A stretch of 34,578 nt of DNA from Pauljensenia hongkongensis (GTDB lineage: Bacteria; Actinomycetota; Actinomycetes; Actinomycetales; Actinomycetaceae), in assembly GCF_001746855.1 (NCBI RefSeq), contig NZ_CP017298.1, positions 1,753,463 through 1,788,040 of the forward strand, written 5' to 3'. A program made the position numbers and the translations under genes. The number at the start of each line of letters is the position of its first letter. Position 1 is the first letter of the stretch. Under the pieces are notes generated by a model that was not told the origin of the DNA, ran no database searches, and saw only the letters and a list, made by a program, of their open reading frames with translations. Below are positions 1 to 6,695 of this stretch, in pieces.

Positions 1-1376
1 CCCGCGCCGCCCTCGTCCGGGGCGGGGGCGGCCGTCCCGCCCACGGGGGCGCCGTCGTCATCGCCGGGCAGGGGGCGGGGCTGCTCGGCCACGATGGCGC
101 GCGCCCGCTCCGTGGCGTCGTGGCAGAGGTACTCGTCCATGAGGAGGACGCGGTCGGCCACGTCCAGGTAGTCGCCGGAGCCTCCGACCACCATGATGAG
201 GGAGGTCCCCGCCTCGGCGAGGCCGCGCGCCCGGTCGACCAGGGGGGTGATGGGCTCGTGGGTGACCAGGGAGCGCATGCGGGCGTCCCGGATCAGCAGG
301 TTCGTCGCGGAGGTGTCCTCGTCGATGAGCAGCAGCGGGGAGCCGAGCTCCACGGCCTCGCTGATGGCGGCCGCCTGGGACGTGGAGCCCGAGGCGTTCG
401 CGGTGGAGAAGGCGGTCGTGTCCGCGCCGCCGGGCAGGCCCCCGATGAAGGGGGAGATGTCCACGTCGGTGATGGAGCGCCCGTCGGCCGCGCGGATCTT
501 CATGGCGTTCGGCGTGGTCGCGACCAGTTCCCTGCCGTCGCCGGGGATGTGGGCGTAGACGCCGCGGGCGATCGCGGACAGCAGCGTCGACTTGCCGTGG
601 TAGCCGCCCCCGGCGATCAGGGTGATCCCTGGGGGGATGGCCAGTCCGGTGACCGCGCCCGCGTGGGGCAGGTCGACCGAGGCGCGCAGCGCGGCGGGCG
701 AGATGAAGGGGACCGCGTCGGCGAGGGGCAGTTGGGAGACGCCGGAACGGCGGGCCAGCACCGCGCCGTCGGCGACGAAGGCCACCCAGCCGTTCTCATC
801 GAGGGCCCCGCGCAGGGCGCAGTAGTCCTCGTAGGCCGCGATGTGGGTGAGCAGGCCGCGGCGCTTCGTGTTCGTCGCCTCGTCGTCGGTCACGAAGTCG
901 AAGCAGTCCATGATGATGTTGGGCACGTCGACGTCGAAGAGGCGGGCAGCGGTGCGCCCGAGGATGGTGCGCCCCCTGGCGGGGAGCCGCACCTGGAAGC
1001 GCACCTCGACCCTGTCGGGGAGCACGAGGGCGTAGGACCGCTGGAGCACTTCCTGGCGGGGGCGCGGGATCTGGACGTCGCGGCCGACGCGGGCGTGGGC
1101 GGCGTCGTAGAAAATACGGGCCAGGTAGTCGGCGGCCGCCAGGCGGGCCTGGGACGAGGCGAGGGCCTCGTCCGGCAGGCCCATGCCTGACGGCGTCGTC
1201 CATGCGCGCAGCACCGAGGGCGGCGCGTAGGGGTCGGACTGGACCCGGTCGATCGCGACCGTGAAGTCCCCATAATCCCATGTCCCCGCCAGGGAGCGGT
1301 AGGCCCCGTAGGGGCGCCCGTCCATCTGGGACAGTTCCTTCAGGAGATCGCGGTCGGTTCCGGTGCGCAGGCTCAT
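1..1376 (-). CDS. ABC-class predicted ATPase (COG3044-like), C-terminus cut by window edge
   Basis: An open frame of 458 codons runs from ATG at 1376 off the left edge of the window without a stop. The N-terminus (MDGRPYGAYRSL, then FTVAIDRVQSDPYAPPS) is characteristic of the COG3044 family of 'predicted ATPases of the ABC class'. A Walker A motif GGGYHGKST lies near residue 256, and LLLIDEDTSATN further on serves as Walker B. The family is cytoplasmic, lacks transporter membrane domains, and its physiological role is not established. The last visible residues are Pro/Gly/Ala-rich, probably a linker before the usual C-terminal part. The gene is separated from the next minus-strand gene by only 37 bases, so the two may be co-transcribed. 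The family call is strong; the biochemical role is unknown. Confidence 0.85.
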   Translation of the reverse strand, partial: MSLRTGTDRDLLKELSQMDGRPYGAYRSLAGTWDYGDFTVAIDRVQSDPYAPPSVLRAWTTPSGMGLPDEALASSQARLAAADYLARIFYDAAHARVGRDVQIPRPRQEVLQRSYALVLPDRVEVRFQVRLPARGRTILGRTAARLFDVDVPNIIMDCFDFVTDDEATNTKRRGLLTHIAAYEDYCALRGALDENGWVAFVADGAVLARRSGVSQLPLADAVPFISPAALRASVDLPHAGAVTGLAIPPGITLIAGGGYHGKSTLLSAIARGVYAHIPGDGRELVATTPNAMKIRAADGRSITDVDISPFIGGLPGGADTTAFSTANASGSTSQAAAISEAVELGSPLLLIDEDTSATNLLIRDARMRSLVTHEPITPLVDRARGLAEAGTSLIMVVGGSGDYLDVADRVLLMDEYLCHDATERARAIVAEQPRPLPGDDDGAPVGGTAAPAPDEGGA

Positions 1377-1413
1377 ACTCCCAGGTTAGCGCCTGCGGGG
1401 CGTCGTCGGCCGC

Positions 1414-1962
1414 TTAGAAGAAGCGGCCCCAGCTGCTGAAGCTGCTCCAGAACCCCATGAGGACTATGACCCACAGCACCACTGCCAGGACGTCGACGCC
1501 GAGGCCGACGATCCCCAGGACTTTCCCGGTTCCCGCGTTGGGGATCGACGTGATGGGGAGCCCCATGGCGGTCACCTGGTTCTGCAGGTTCTGGCCCATG
1601 ACCCAGGCGGCGATCCCCATGCCGACGGAGGCGAAGAGGAACAGCCAGCTGAGGTAGGGGATGAAGTTGCAGAAGGCGCAGATCAGGGACGCGAGGCCGA
1701 GGCCGAAGACCGTGCCGGCCCTGGACCGCAACTCGTACTCGGGTCCGAAGGACGACAGGGGCTGGCCGTACATGGGCTGCGGCTGGCCGTACATGGGCTG
1801 CGGCTGGCCGTAGCCGGACTGTCCGTAGCCCTGTTGCGGTTGGCCGTAGCCGGGCTGGGGCTGGCCGTAGCCGGGCTGGGGTTGTCCGTAGCCCGGGTCG
1901 GGCGTGTAGGACGGGCCTGCGGGCTGCTGCGGTTGCGCGTAAGGGTTGTAGGGATCGCTCAT
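1414..1962 (-). CDS. Small membrane protein with GYGQPQP repeats (DUF4190-like)
   Basis: A protein of 182 residues starting [13 protein letters not shown]. Residues about 20-70 are a low-complexity tract of GYGQPQP and MYGQPQP heptad-like repeats. A C-terminal part follows with two or three hydrophobic stretches ([22 protein letters not shown], shortened here to its first residues [15 protein letters not shown], and a final [19 protein letters not shown]). This is the layout of actinobacterial DUF4190/DUF4870-type proteins: a disordered Gln/Tyr/Pro-rich cytoplasmic head on a small membrane anchor. An upstream in-frame start at 2088 exists, but its 42 extra residues do not look like protein of this family, so I chose the ATG at 1962. 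Function unknown. Confidence 0.75.
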   Translation of the reverse strand: MSDPYNPYAQPQQPAGPSYTPDPGYGQPQPGYGQPQPGYGQPQQGYGQSGYGQPQPMYGQPQPMYGQPLSSFGPEYELRSRAGTVFGLGLASLICAFCNFIPYLSWLFLFASVGMGIAAWVMGQNLQNQVTAMGLPITSIPNAGTGKVLGIVGLGVDVLAVVLWVIVLMGFWSSFSSWGRFF

Positions 1963-2148
1963 TTTCGTCTCTCGATCGAGTTCCACGACCACGGGGATGG
2001 GAGCCGGCCCCCTGTGGGGCCGGGCGCACGTGGTTCTGGAAGGATCATAGTGCGGCGCGGGGCGCGGCGTCCATACGCGTGAGATCACGAACGTGTGTTC
2101 ACTGGACGAACCACGTGGTGGGCGCCGGCCGCCGCGGCGGCCGACGGG

Positions 2149-4305
2149 TCACAGCATGCAGGACACGCAGCCCTCGACCTCGGTGCCCTCCAGGGCCATC
2201 TGGCGCAGGCGCATGTAGTACAGGGTCTTGATGCCCTTCCTCCACGCGTAGATGTAGGACTTGTTCAGGTCGCGCGTCGTCACTGTGTCCGGGTAGAACA
2301 GGGTGAGCGACAGGCCCTGGTCGACGTGCTGGGTGGCCACCGCGTAGGTGTCGATGATCTTCTCCGGGCCGATCTCGTAGGCGTCCCGGTAGTACTCCAG
2401 GTTCTCGTTCGTCATGTACGGCGCCGGGTAGTAGACGCGCCCGATCTTGCCCTCCTTGCGGATCTCCACGCGGGAGACGATCGGGTGGATCGACGAGGTC
2501 GAGTTGTTGATGTAGGAGATGGAGCCCGTCGGGGGGACCGCCTGCAGGTTCTGGTTGTACATGCCGTAGCGCGCCACGTCGGCGGCCAGCGCCCTCCAGT
2601 CGTCCCGCGTGGGGACGCGGATGGACGAGGCGGCCAGCAGCTCGCGGCACTTGTCCGTGGCCGGCTCCCACGCCTCGTCGATGTACTTGCGGAAGAACTC
2701 GCCGGAGGCGTACGCCGAGTCCTCGAAGCCCTCGAAGCGCTCCCCCCGCTCGCGCGCGATCGCGCACGAGGCCCTGACCGCCTCGAAGAGCACCGTCATG
2801 AAGTAGATGTTCGTGAAGTCGAGGGCCTCCTCGCTCCCGTAGTGGACGTGCTCGCGGGCCAGGTAGCCGTGCAGGTTCATCTGCCCCAGGCCGATGGCGT
2901 GGCTCATCGCGTTGCCGCGGGCGATCGACGGGACCGCGCCGATGTCCGACAGGTCCGACACGGCCGTCAGCCCCCGGATGGCCGTCTCGATCGTCTTGGA
3001 GAAGTCCGGGGAGTCCATGGTCTTGGCGATGTTGAGCGACCCCAGGTTGCAGGAGATGTCCTTGCCCACGTGCGCGTAGGACAGGTCCTCGTTGTAGGTG
3101 GAGGCCTCGGAGACCTGCAGGATCTCCGAGCACAGGTTCGACATGGTGACGCGTCCCTTGATGGGGTTCGCGCGGTTCACCGTGTCCTCGAAGACGATGT
3201 AGGGGTAGCCGGACTCGAACTGGATCTCGGCCAGCGTCTGGAAGAAGCGGCGCGCGTTGATCTTCTTCTTGTGGATGCGGCCGTCGTCGACCATCTCGTG
3301 GTACTTCTCCGTCACCGGGATCTCGGAGAAGGGCACCCCGTACACGCGCTCCACGTCGTAGGGGCTGAACAGGTACATGTCCTCGTTCTTGCGCGCCAGT
3401 TCGAAGGTGATGTCCGGGATGACGACGCCCAGGGACAGTGTCTTGATGCGGATCTTCTCGTCCGCGTTCTCGCGCTTGGTGTCCAGGAACGCCATGATGT
3501 CGGGGTGGTGGGCGTGCAGGTACACGGCGCCCGCCCCCTGGCGCGCGCCCAGTTGGTTCGCGTAGGAGAAGGAGTCCTCGAGCAGCTTCATGACGGGGAC
3601 GACGCCGCTGGACTGGTTCTGGATCTTCTTGATGGGCGCCCCGGCCTCGCGCAGGTTCGTCAGCTGCAGGGCGACGCCGCCGCCGCGCTTGGACAACTGC
3701 AGCGCCGAGTTGATGCCGCGCGCGATGGACTCCATGTTGTCCTCGACGCGCAGCAGGAAGCAGCTGACCAGCTCGCCGCGCGCCGCCTTGCCCGCGTTGA
3801 GGAAGGTGGGGGTGGCGGGCTGGAAGCGCCCGGTCATGATCTCATCGACGAAACTGGCGGCCAAGTCCACGTCGCCGCGCGCCAGGTACATCGACACCAT
3901 CACCACGCGGTCCTCGAAGCGCTCCAGGTAGCGCTTCCCGTCGAAGGTCTTGAGCGTGTACGACGTGTAGTACTTGAAGGCGCCCAGGAACGTGGGGAAG
4001 CGGAACTTGTGGGCGTAGGCCTGCTTGTAGAGGGCCTTGATGTCCTCCATCGCGTACTGGTCCAGGACGTGCTTCTCGTAGTAGCCCTCCTCCACCAGGT
4101 AGTCCAGCTTCTCCTCCAGGTCGTGGAAGAACACCGTGTTCTGGTTGACGTGCTGGAGGAAGTACTGGCGGGCCGCGGCGCGGTCGGCGTCGAACTGGAT
4201 CCTGCCGTCGGCGTCGTAGAGGTTGAGCTGGGCGTTGAGCGCGTGGTAGTCCAGCTCGGGCGAGGGGGCTTCCTCTACGCCTGTGTCGGTGAAGTTTTCT
4301 GCCAA
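2149..4305 (-). CDS. nrdE: Class Ib ribonucleoside-diphosphate reductase, alpha subunit NrdE
   Basis: A protein of 718 residues, the normal NrdE length. It reduces ribonucleoside diphosphates to deoxyribonucleotides together with the NrdF radical subunit and the electron donor NrdH. Recognisable segments are SNLCSEILQ with an active-site Cys, [29 protein letters not shown], the substrate-site region [17 protein letters not shown], and a C-terminal redox pair in the ending CVSCML. Translation most likely starts at a TTG (4305), because no ATG or GTG occurs in the first 30 codons; a GAAGGA stretch lies upstream. The start overlaps the end of nrdI by 31 bases, which suggests translational coupling. 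The next minus-strand gene downstream is unrelated, so nrdF must be elsewhere in the genome. Confidence 0.96.
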   Translation of the reverse strand: MAENFTDTGVEEAPSPELDYHALNAQLNLYDADGRIQFDADRAAARQYFLQHVNQNTVFFHDLEEKLDYLVEEGYYEKHVLDQYAMEDIKALYKQAYAHKFRFPTFLGAFKYYTSYTLKTFDGKRYLERFEDRVVMVSMYLARGDVDLAASFVDEIMTGRFQPATPTFLNAGKAARGELVSCFLLRVEDNMESIARGINSALQLSKRGGGVALQLTNLREAGAPIKKIQNQSSGVVPVMKLLEDSFSYANQLGARQGAGAVYLHAHHPDIMAFLDTKRENADEKIRIKTLSLGVVIPDITFELARKNEDMYLFSPYDVERVYGVPFSEIPVTEKYHEMVDDGRIHKKKINARRFFQTLAEIQFESGYPYIVFEDTVNRANPIKGRVTMSNLCSEILQVSEASTYNEDLSYAHVGKDISCNLGSLNIAKTMDSPDFSKTIETAIRGLTAVSDLSDIGAVPSIARGNAMSHAIGLGQMNLHGYLAREHVHYGSEEALDFTNIYFMTVLFEAVRASCAIARERGERFEGFEDSAYASGEFFRKYIDEAWEPATDKCRELLAASSIRVPTRDDWRALAADVARYGMYNQNLQAVPPTGSISYINNSTSSIHPIVSRVEIRKEGKIGRVYYPAPYMTNENLEYYRDAYEIGPEKIIDTYAVATQHVDQGLSLTLFYPDTVTTRDLNKSYIYAWRKGIKTLYYMRLRQMALEGTEVEGCVSCML

Positions 4306-4691
4306 AACTGTTCCAGTCCTTCGCGAACTCTGGAGACGTCCTCGGGTGTGCCGAGTAGCTCGAACTTGTACATGTGCGGGACTCCCAGCTTAGCGGCGAT
4401 GATGTCCCCCGCCAGGCAGTAGGCGCGGCCGAAGTTCGTGTTGCCGGAAGAGATCACACCTTTGCAGTGGGCGCGGTTGGCCGGGTCGTTGAGGAACCGG
4501 ATGACCTGCTTGGGGACGGCGCCCTTGGTGTTTCCGCCGCCGTAGGTGGGGACGACGAGGACGTAGTCGTCGTCGACACTGAGGCGGGGTTCTTTGGGGC
4601 GCAGGGGGATCCGCGCGGCCGGGAGGCCGAGTTTCTCGACGAAGCGGCGGGTGTTGCCCGTCGCCGATGAGAAGTAGACGACGATGCTCAT
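4275..4691 (-). CDS. nrdI: NrdI flavodoxin-like protein
   Basis: A protein of 138 residues starting [17 protein letters not shown], which contains the FMN phosphate-binding loop of NrdI. The downstream motifs VVPTYGGG and ISSGNTNFG are also typical of the family. NrdI supplies the oxidant that assembles the dimanganese-tyrosyl radical cofactor of NrdF. I chose the ATG at 4691 because a GGAAGGAC ribosome binding site sits just upstream and the fold begins right after it; a 21-residue upstream extension lacks family character. It lies between nrdH and nrdE, overlapping nrdE. Confidence 0.95.
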   Translation of the reverse strand: MSIVVYFSSATGNTRRFVEKLGLPAARIPLRPKEPRLSVDDDYVLVVPTYGGGNTKGAVPKQVIRFLNDPANRAHCKGVISSGNTNFGRAYCLAGDIIAAKLGVPHMYKFELLGTPEDVSRVREGLEQFWQKTSPTQA

Positions 4692-4840
4692 GCGTGTCCT
4701 TCCGTTGCGGCTGCGGGTGTGGTTCTGATCGACGAGGCGGGGCCGCCCCGCCACCGTTCTTCCCCTCGGACGCGCGCCTGGGTCGGTGGGCGGCGGGGGC
4801 GCTGGTGCCTCCTGGCCCCGATCCTGCCGGGGCGGACGCG

Positions 4841-4869
4841 AAAAAGTCCCGGCCCGTGGGGGCCGGGAC
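4841..4869 (-). terminator. Intrinsic terminator between nrdH and nrdI
   Basis: Read on the minus strand, GTCCCGGCCC, loop CCAC and GGGCCGGGAC form a perfect 10-bp GC stem (4869-4846) followed at once by TTTTT (4845-4841). This is a textbook rho-independent terminator. It starts 6 bases beyond the nrdH stop codon and lies 150 bases before nrdI, so it would end or attenuate the nrdH transcript inside the nrd cluster. Confidence 0.85.
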
Positions 4870-4875
4870 CTGCGC

Positions 4876-5127
4876 TCAGGCCTGCAGGGCCAGGGGGGCC
4901 GCCTGGGCCGCTGCGGCCTTGATGCGGTCGGGCCGGAACCCGGACCAGTGGTCCTCCCCGGCGATGACGACGGGCGCCTGCTGGTAGCCGAGCCCCTTGA
5001 TGTAGTCCAGGGAGGCCGCGTCCTGGGTGACGTCGATCGTCGTGTAGTCGACGCCCTGCTTGTCGAGCGCGCGGTAGGTCGCGTCGCACTGGGGGCAGCG
5101 GGGCTTGGAGTAGACGGTGATCGTCAT
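4876..5127 (-). CDS. nrdH: NrdH glutaredoxin-like redoxin
   Basis: A protein of 83 residues starting [20 protein letters not shown]. The active-site pair is C11-P-Q-C14. The C-terminal [13 protein letters not shown] matches the NrdH signature WSGFRPD, which separates NrdH from glutaredoxins and indicates reduction by thioredoxin reductase rather than by glutathione. It is the electron donor for the class Ib reductase. It is the first gene of nrdHIE on the minus strand and lies about 130 bases downstream of paired NrdR-box-like sites. A strong terminator follows it directly. Confidence 0.96.
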   Translation of the reverse strand: MTITVYSKPRCPQCDATYRALDKQGVDYTTIDVTQDAASLDYIKGLGYQQAPVVIAGEDHWSGFRPDRIKAAAAQAAPLALQA

Positions 5128-5254
5128 CGGGGGCTCCTCGGTGGAATCGTGTGCGGTCCGCGCGGGCTCCCGCGCGCCACGGGCGCTCGTTGCGCCGCGT
5201 GGGTGGTGCTGGGCTCCGGCGTGTTCGCGGCCCGGTGGCCCGTGTTCGAGGACA

Positions 5255-5302
5255 ACACTACACCTCGTGGTGGCATCTGCGCGCGACCCCTATATGTAGT
5301 GT
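5255..5302 (-). promoter_or_regulatory. Tandem NrdR-box-like operators upstream of nrdH
   Basis: Two 16-base elements occur 32 bases apart, about three helical turns: 5255-5270 (plus strand acactacacctcgtgg) and 5287-5302 (cccctatatgtagtgt; on the minus strand ACACTACATATAGGGG). Both resemble the ACAC-(AT-rich core)-GTGT NrdR consensus, and the 31-32 base spacing is what NrdR operators show in other bacteria. NrdR is an ATP-cone/zinc repressor of ribonucleotide reductase genes. The location upstream of nrdH fits. No nrdR gene is present in this window. Confidence 0.7.
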
Positions 5303-5570
5303 TCGGGGGGTGGTCTGTGGACAGGGGTGTGGGCAGGGTGTTGATGGGGGCGCGCCCGGGGTGGGGGATGGGGCGGGCGCTGATCGGGCGGAGGCGGCTT
5401 CGGGCGCGCGGTAGCAAGGGCTGCGCGGTGTGCGCGGGTGGTGCTGGTGTGGCGCGTGGGGATTGTGGAGTGGGCGTGGTGCTGTGTGAACACCCTGTGG
5501 AAAACCTGCTTTCGCGCGACGGAATGTGATGCTCATTACTAGCATTTCCCGGCGTGTTGCAGTGCCGGAA

Positions 5571-5617
5571 CACCGCATCTAGGGGGCGGGGCGCACAGGG
5601 GCCCCTAGATGTAGGGG
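5571..5617. promoter_or_regulatory. Second NrdR-box-like pair, without an adjacent gene
   Basis: Elements at 5571-5586 (caccgcatctaggggg) and 5602-5617 (cccctagatgtagggg) are 31 bases apart and share the TAGATGTA / GCATCTAG type core seen in actinobacterial NrdR boxes. The second is close to a perfect palindrome. The flanks are GGGG rather than GTGT, so this match is weaker than the pair nearer nrdH. It lies about 450 bases upstream of nrdH, and no open gene lies on its other side. Confidence 0.4.
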
Positions 5618-5625
5618 TGGTGGCC

Positions 5626-5793
5626 GTCTTCCGCGTGTGGTGGCGGCCTCAACCCCGCCCCCGGGTACCCGCCCGGCACCCGCCCGGTGAGAGTGCTTTC
5701 CGCGTGCGGCGGCCTCAACCCCCGCCCCCTCGGGGCGCGCTCGGCCATCACCGTCGGGTGCTTTCCGCGTGCGGCGGCCTCAACCCCGCCCCC
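5626..5793. repeat. Three-copy 36-base direct repeat, CRISPR-like spacing
   Basis: Copies start near 5626, 5693 and 5758 and share the core CTTCCGCGTG followed by GGCGGCCTCAACCCC. Copies 2 and 3 are 65 bases apart (36-base repeat plus 29-base gap); copy 1 is slightly longer owing to a TGG insertion. The gaps are unlike each other in part, but the sequences after copies 1 and 3 are similar (GGGTACCCGCCCGG and GGGTGCCCGCCCGG), which argues against true spacers. No cas genes are present. Confidence 0.6.
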
Positions 5794-5839
5794 GGGTGCC
5801 CGCCCGGTGGCCTAGTGGCCTGGTGCCCCAGCGGTTCGG

Positions 5840-6023
5840 TGGTCCAAAATGCGTCTGAGTTTCGGGCGGGAACGGGGGCTTGACGGGCATGTGGTCCAAA
5901 ATGCGTCTGAGTCTGACCGAATCCACCCGGATCCGGCCAAAACCGTCAAACCCAGACGCATTTCGGACCACTCCCGCGCGGAGCCCGTCGAAAACAGCGA
6001 GACTCAGACGCATTTTGGACCAC
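5840..6023. repeat. Four-copy inverted-repeat cluster (two forward, two reverse)
   Basis: A roughly 21-base element, GGTCCAAAATGCGTCTGAG, occurs forward at 5840-5860 and 5891-5913 and reversed at 5951-5971 (one base changed in the core, TTTCGG) and 6001-6023. The copies at 5891-5913 and 6001-6023 are perfect 23-base reverse complements. Spacing is about 50 to 60 bases throughout. The AT-richer core stands out from the GC-rich background. No transposase lies nearby. Confidence 0.8.
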
Positions 6024-6093
6024 CCCCGCCCAGATTCGCAGTGGAGCCCGCAGGAGCCGGGGCGCCGAAAGCGCAGCGGGCGGGCGGGCGCCC

Positions 6094-6220
6094 GCATTGG
6101 GGTGGGCAAGAGGGCATTGGGGGAGGCAACGTGGCGTGCCTTTCCGCATTGGGGTGGGCAAGAGGGCGTTGGGGTAGGCAAATTGCCTACCCCAATGGGT
6201 GGTTTCCTGCCCCAATGCGT
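6094..6220. repeat. GCATTGGGGTGGGCAAGAGGG repeat family with a near-perfect hairpin
   Basis: A 21-base element beginning GCATTGGGGTGGGCAAG occurs at 6094-6114 and again, identically, at 6146-6166. Related fragments follow at 6115, 6167 and, inverted, at 6183 and 6207. The last forward and first inverted fragments form a hairpin with arms GGGGTAGGCAA (6171-6181) and TTGCCTACCCC (6183-6193), extendable to 15 pairs with one mismatch and a one-base centre. Confidence 0.7.
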
Positions 6221-6366
6221 CTCGTTGGAAAGCGGAGGCGGCGCGGGGCCCGTTCTGGCGGCTATACCGCGGGGCCTCCGGGCGCCCGGGCCCGGGAACC
6301 GCGCGCCATGGGCTGTTTTCACAGCGATACCGACACGACGGATCCCAACTTTCGCAGCGCTACCAC

Positions 6367-6396
6367 ACTTTGCAAGTTTTATAACGCTTGCAAAGT
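6367..6396. repeat. Perfect 10-base inverted repeat in an AT-richer island
   Basis: ACTTTGCAAG (6367-6376) and CTTGCAAAGT (6387-6396) are perfect reverse complements around a 10-base loop TTTTATAACG. The half-site GCTTGCAAA recurs at 6425-6433. The arrangement could be a protein-binding palindrome or a stem-loop RNA. There is no U-tract, so it is not a standard terminator. Confidence 0.6.
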
Positions 6397-6550
6397 AACG
6401 GTATCCCTTTGAAAACTCCACTTCGCTTGCAAAATGACCCGAGTGTCCGCACGACCGGCCCGCTTCGTGAAGCGCAACTCCGCCAGGAGGGGGTCGGTCG
6501 GGCATTTCTTTGAGGGGCCTCTTTCCGATTGCGCGACTCCGCCATGGCCG

Positions 6551-6679
6551 TCCCGATCGGCTGCTCGCATCCCGACTGGCTGCTCGCGTCCCGATCGGCT
6601 GCTCGCGTCCCGACTGGCTGCTCGCGTCCCGACTGGCTGCTCGCGTCCCGACTGGCTGCGCCCGTCCCGACTGGCTATT
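6551..6679. repeat. Seven-copy 19-base tandem repeat (VNTR)
   Basis: The unit TCCCGACTGGCTGCTCGCG starts at 6551, 6570, 6589, 6608, 6627, 6646 and 6665. Copies 1 and 3 carry GATCGG instead of GACTGG, and the last copies degenerate. The array ends about 17 bases beyond the stop codon of the serine dehydratase gene. The 19-base period is not a multiple of three, and no gene spans it, so it is intergenic. Confidence 0.9.
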
Positions 6680-6695
6680 CCCCCGAGCCGCGGTT

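Larger units (their letters stand above)
5128..6695. other. 1.57 kb gene-free, repeat-rich intergenic region
   Basis: I see no convincing gene between nrdH and the serine dehydratase gene. The open frames here are GC-biased shadows with no ribosome binding site or family match. The region holds the two NrdR-like pairs, a three-copy 36-base repeat, a four-copy inverted-repeat cluster, a second repeat family with a near-perfect hairpin, an AT-richer hairpin and a 19-base tandem repeat, in that order. The stretch around 6350-6440 is clearly less GC-rich than the surroundings. Confidence 0.75.

Noticed and set aside
2127-2142. Perfect 16-base palindrome GGCCGCCGCGGCGGCC after nrdE as a terminator
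   Set aside because: It has no loop and no U-tract and consists only of G and C, which is expected often at this composition.
2095-4422. Long plus-strand open frame of 775 codons opposite nrdE
   Set aside because: It is the antisense shadow of nrdE caused by high third-position GC; its protein is low-complexity Val/Arg/Gly/Asp.
5316-5504. DnaA-box-like TGTGGA sites (TGTGGACAG at 5316, TGTGGAAAA at 5496)
   Set aside because: Only two or three imperfect matches, no AT-rich unwinding region and no dnaA or dnaN gene, so no origin can be called.
5124-5573. Minus-strand open frame of 149 codons upstream of nrdH
   Set aside because: Pro/His/Arg/Thr-rich without a family match, and it runs through the NrdR-like operator pair.
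5626-5793. A CRISPR array
   Set aside because: Only three copies, the sequences after copies 1 and 3 are alike, copy 1 carries a 3-base insertion, and there are no cas genes; listed as a repeat only.
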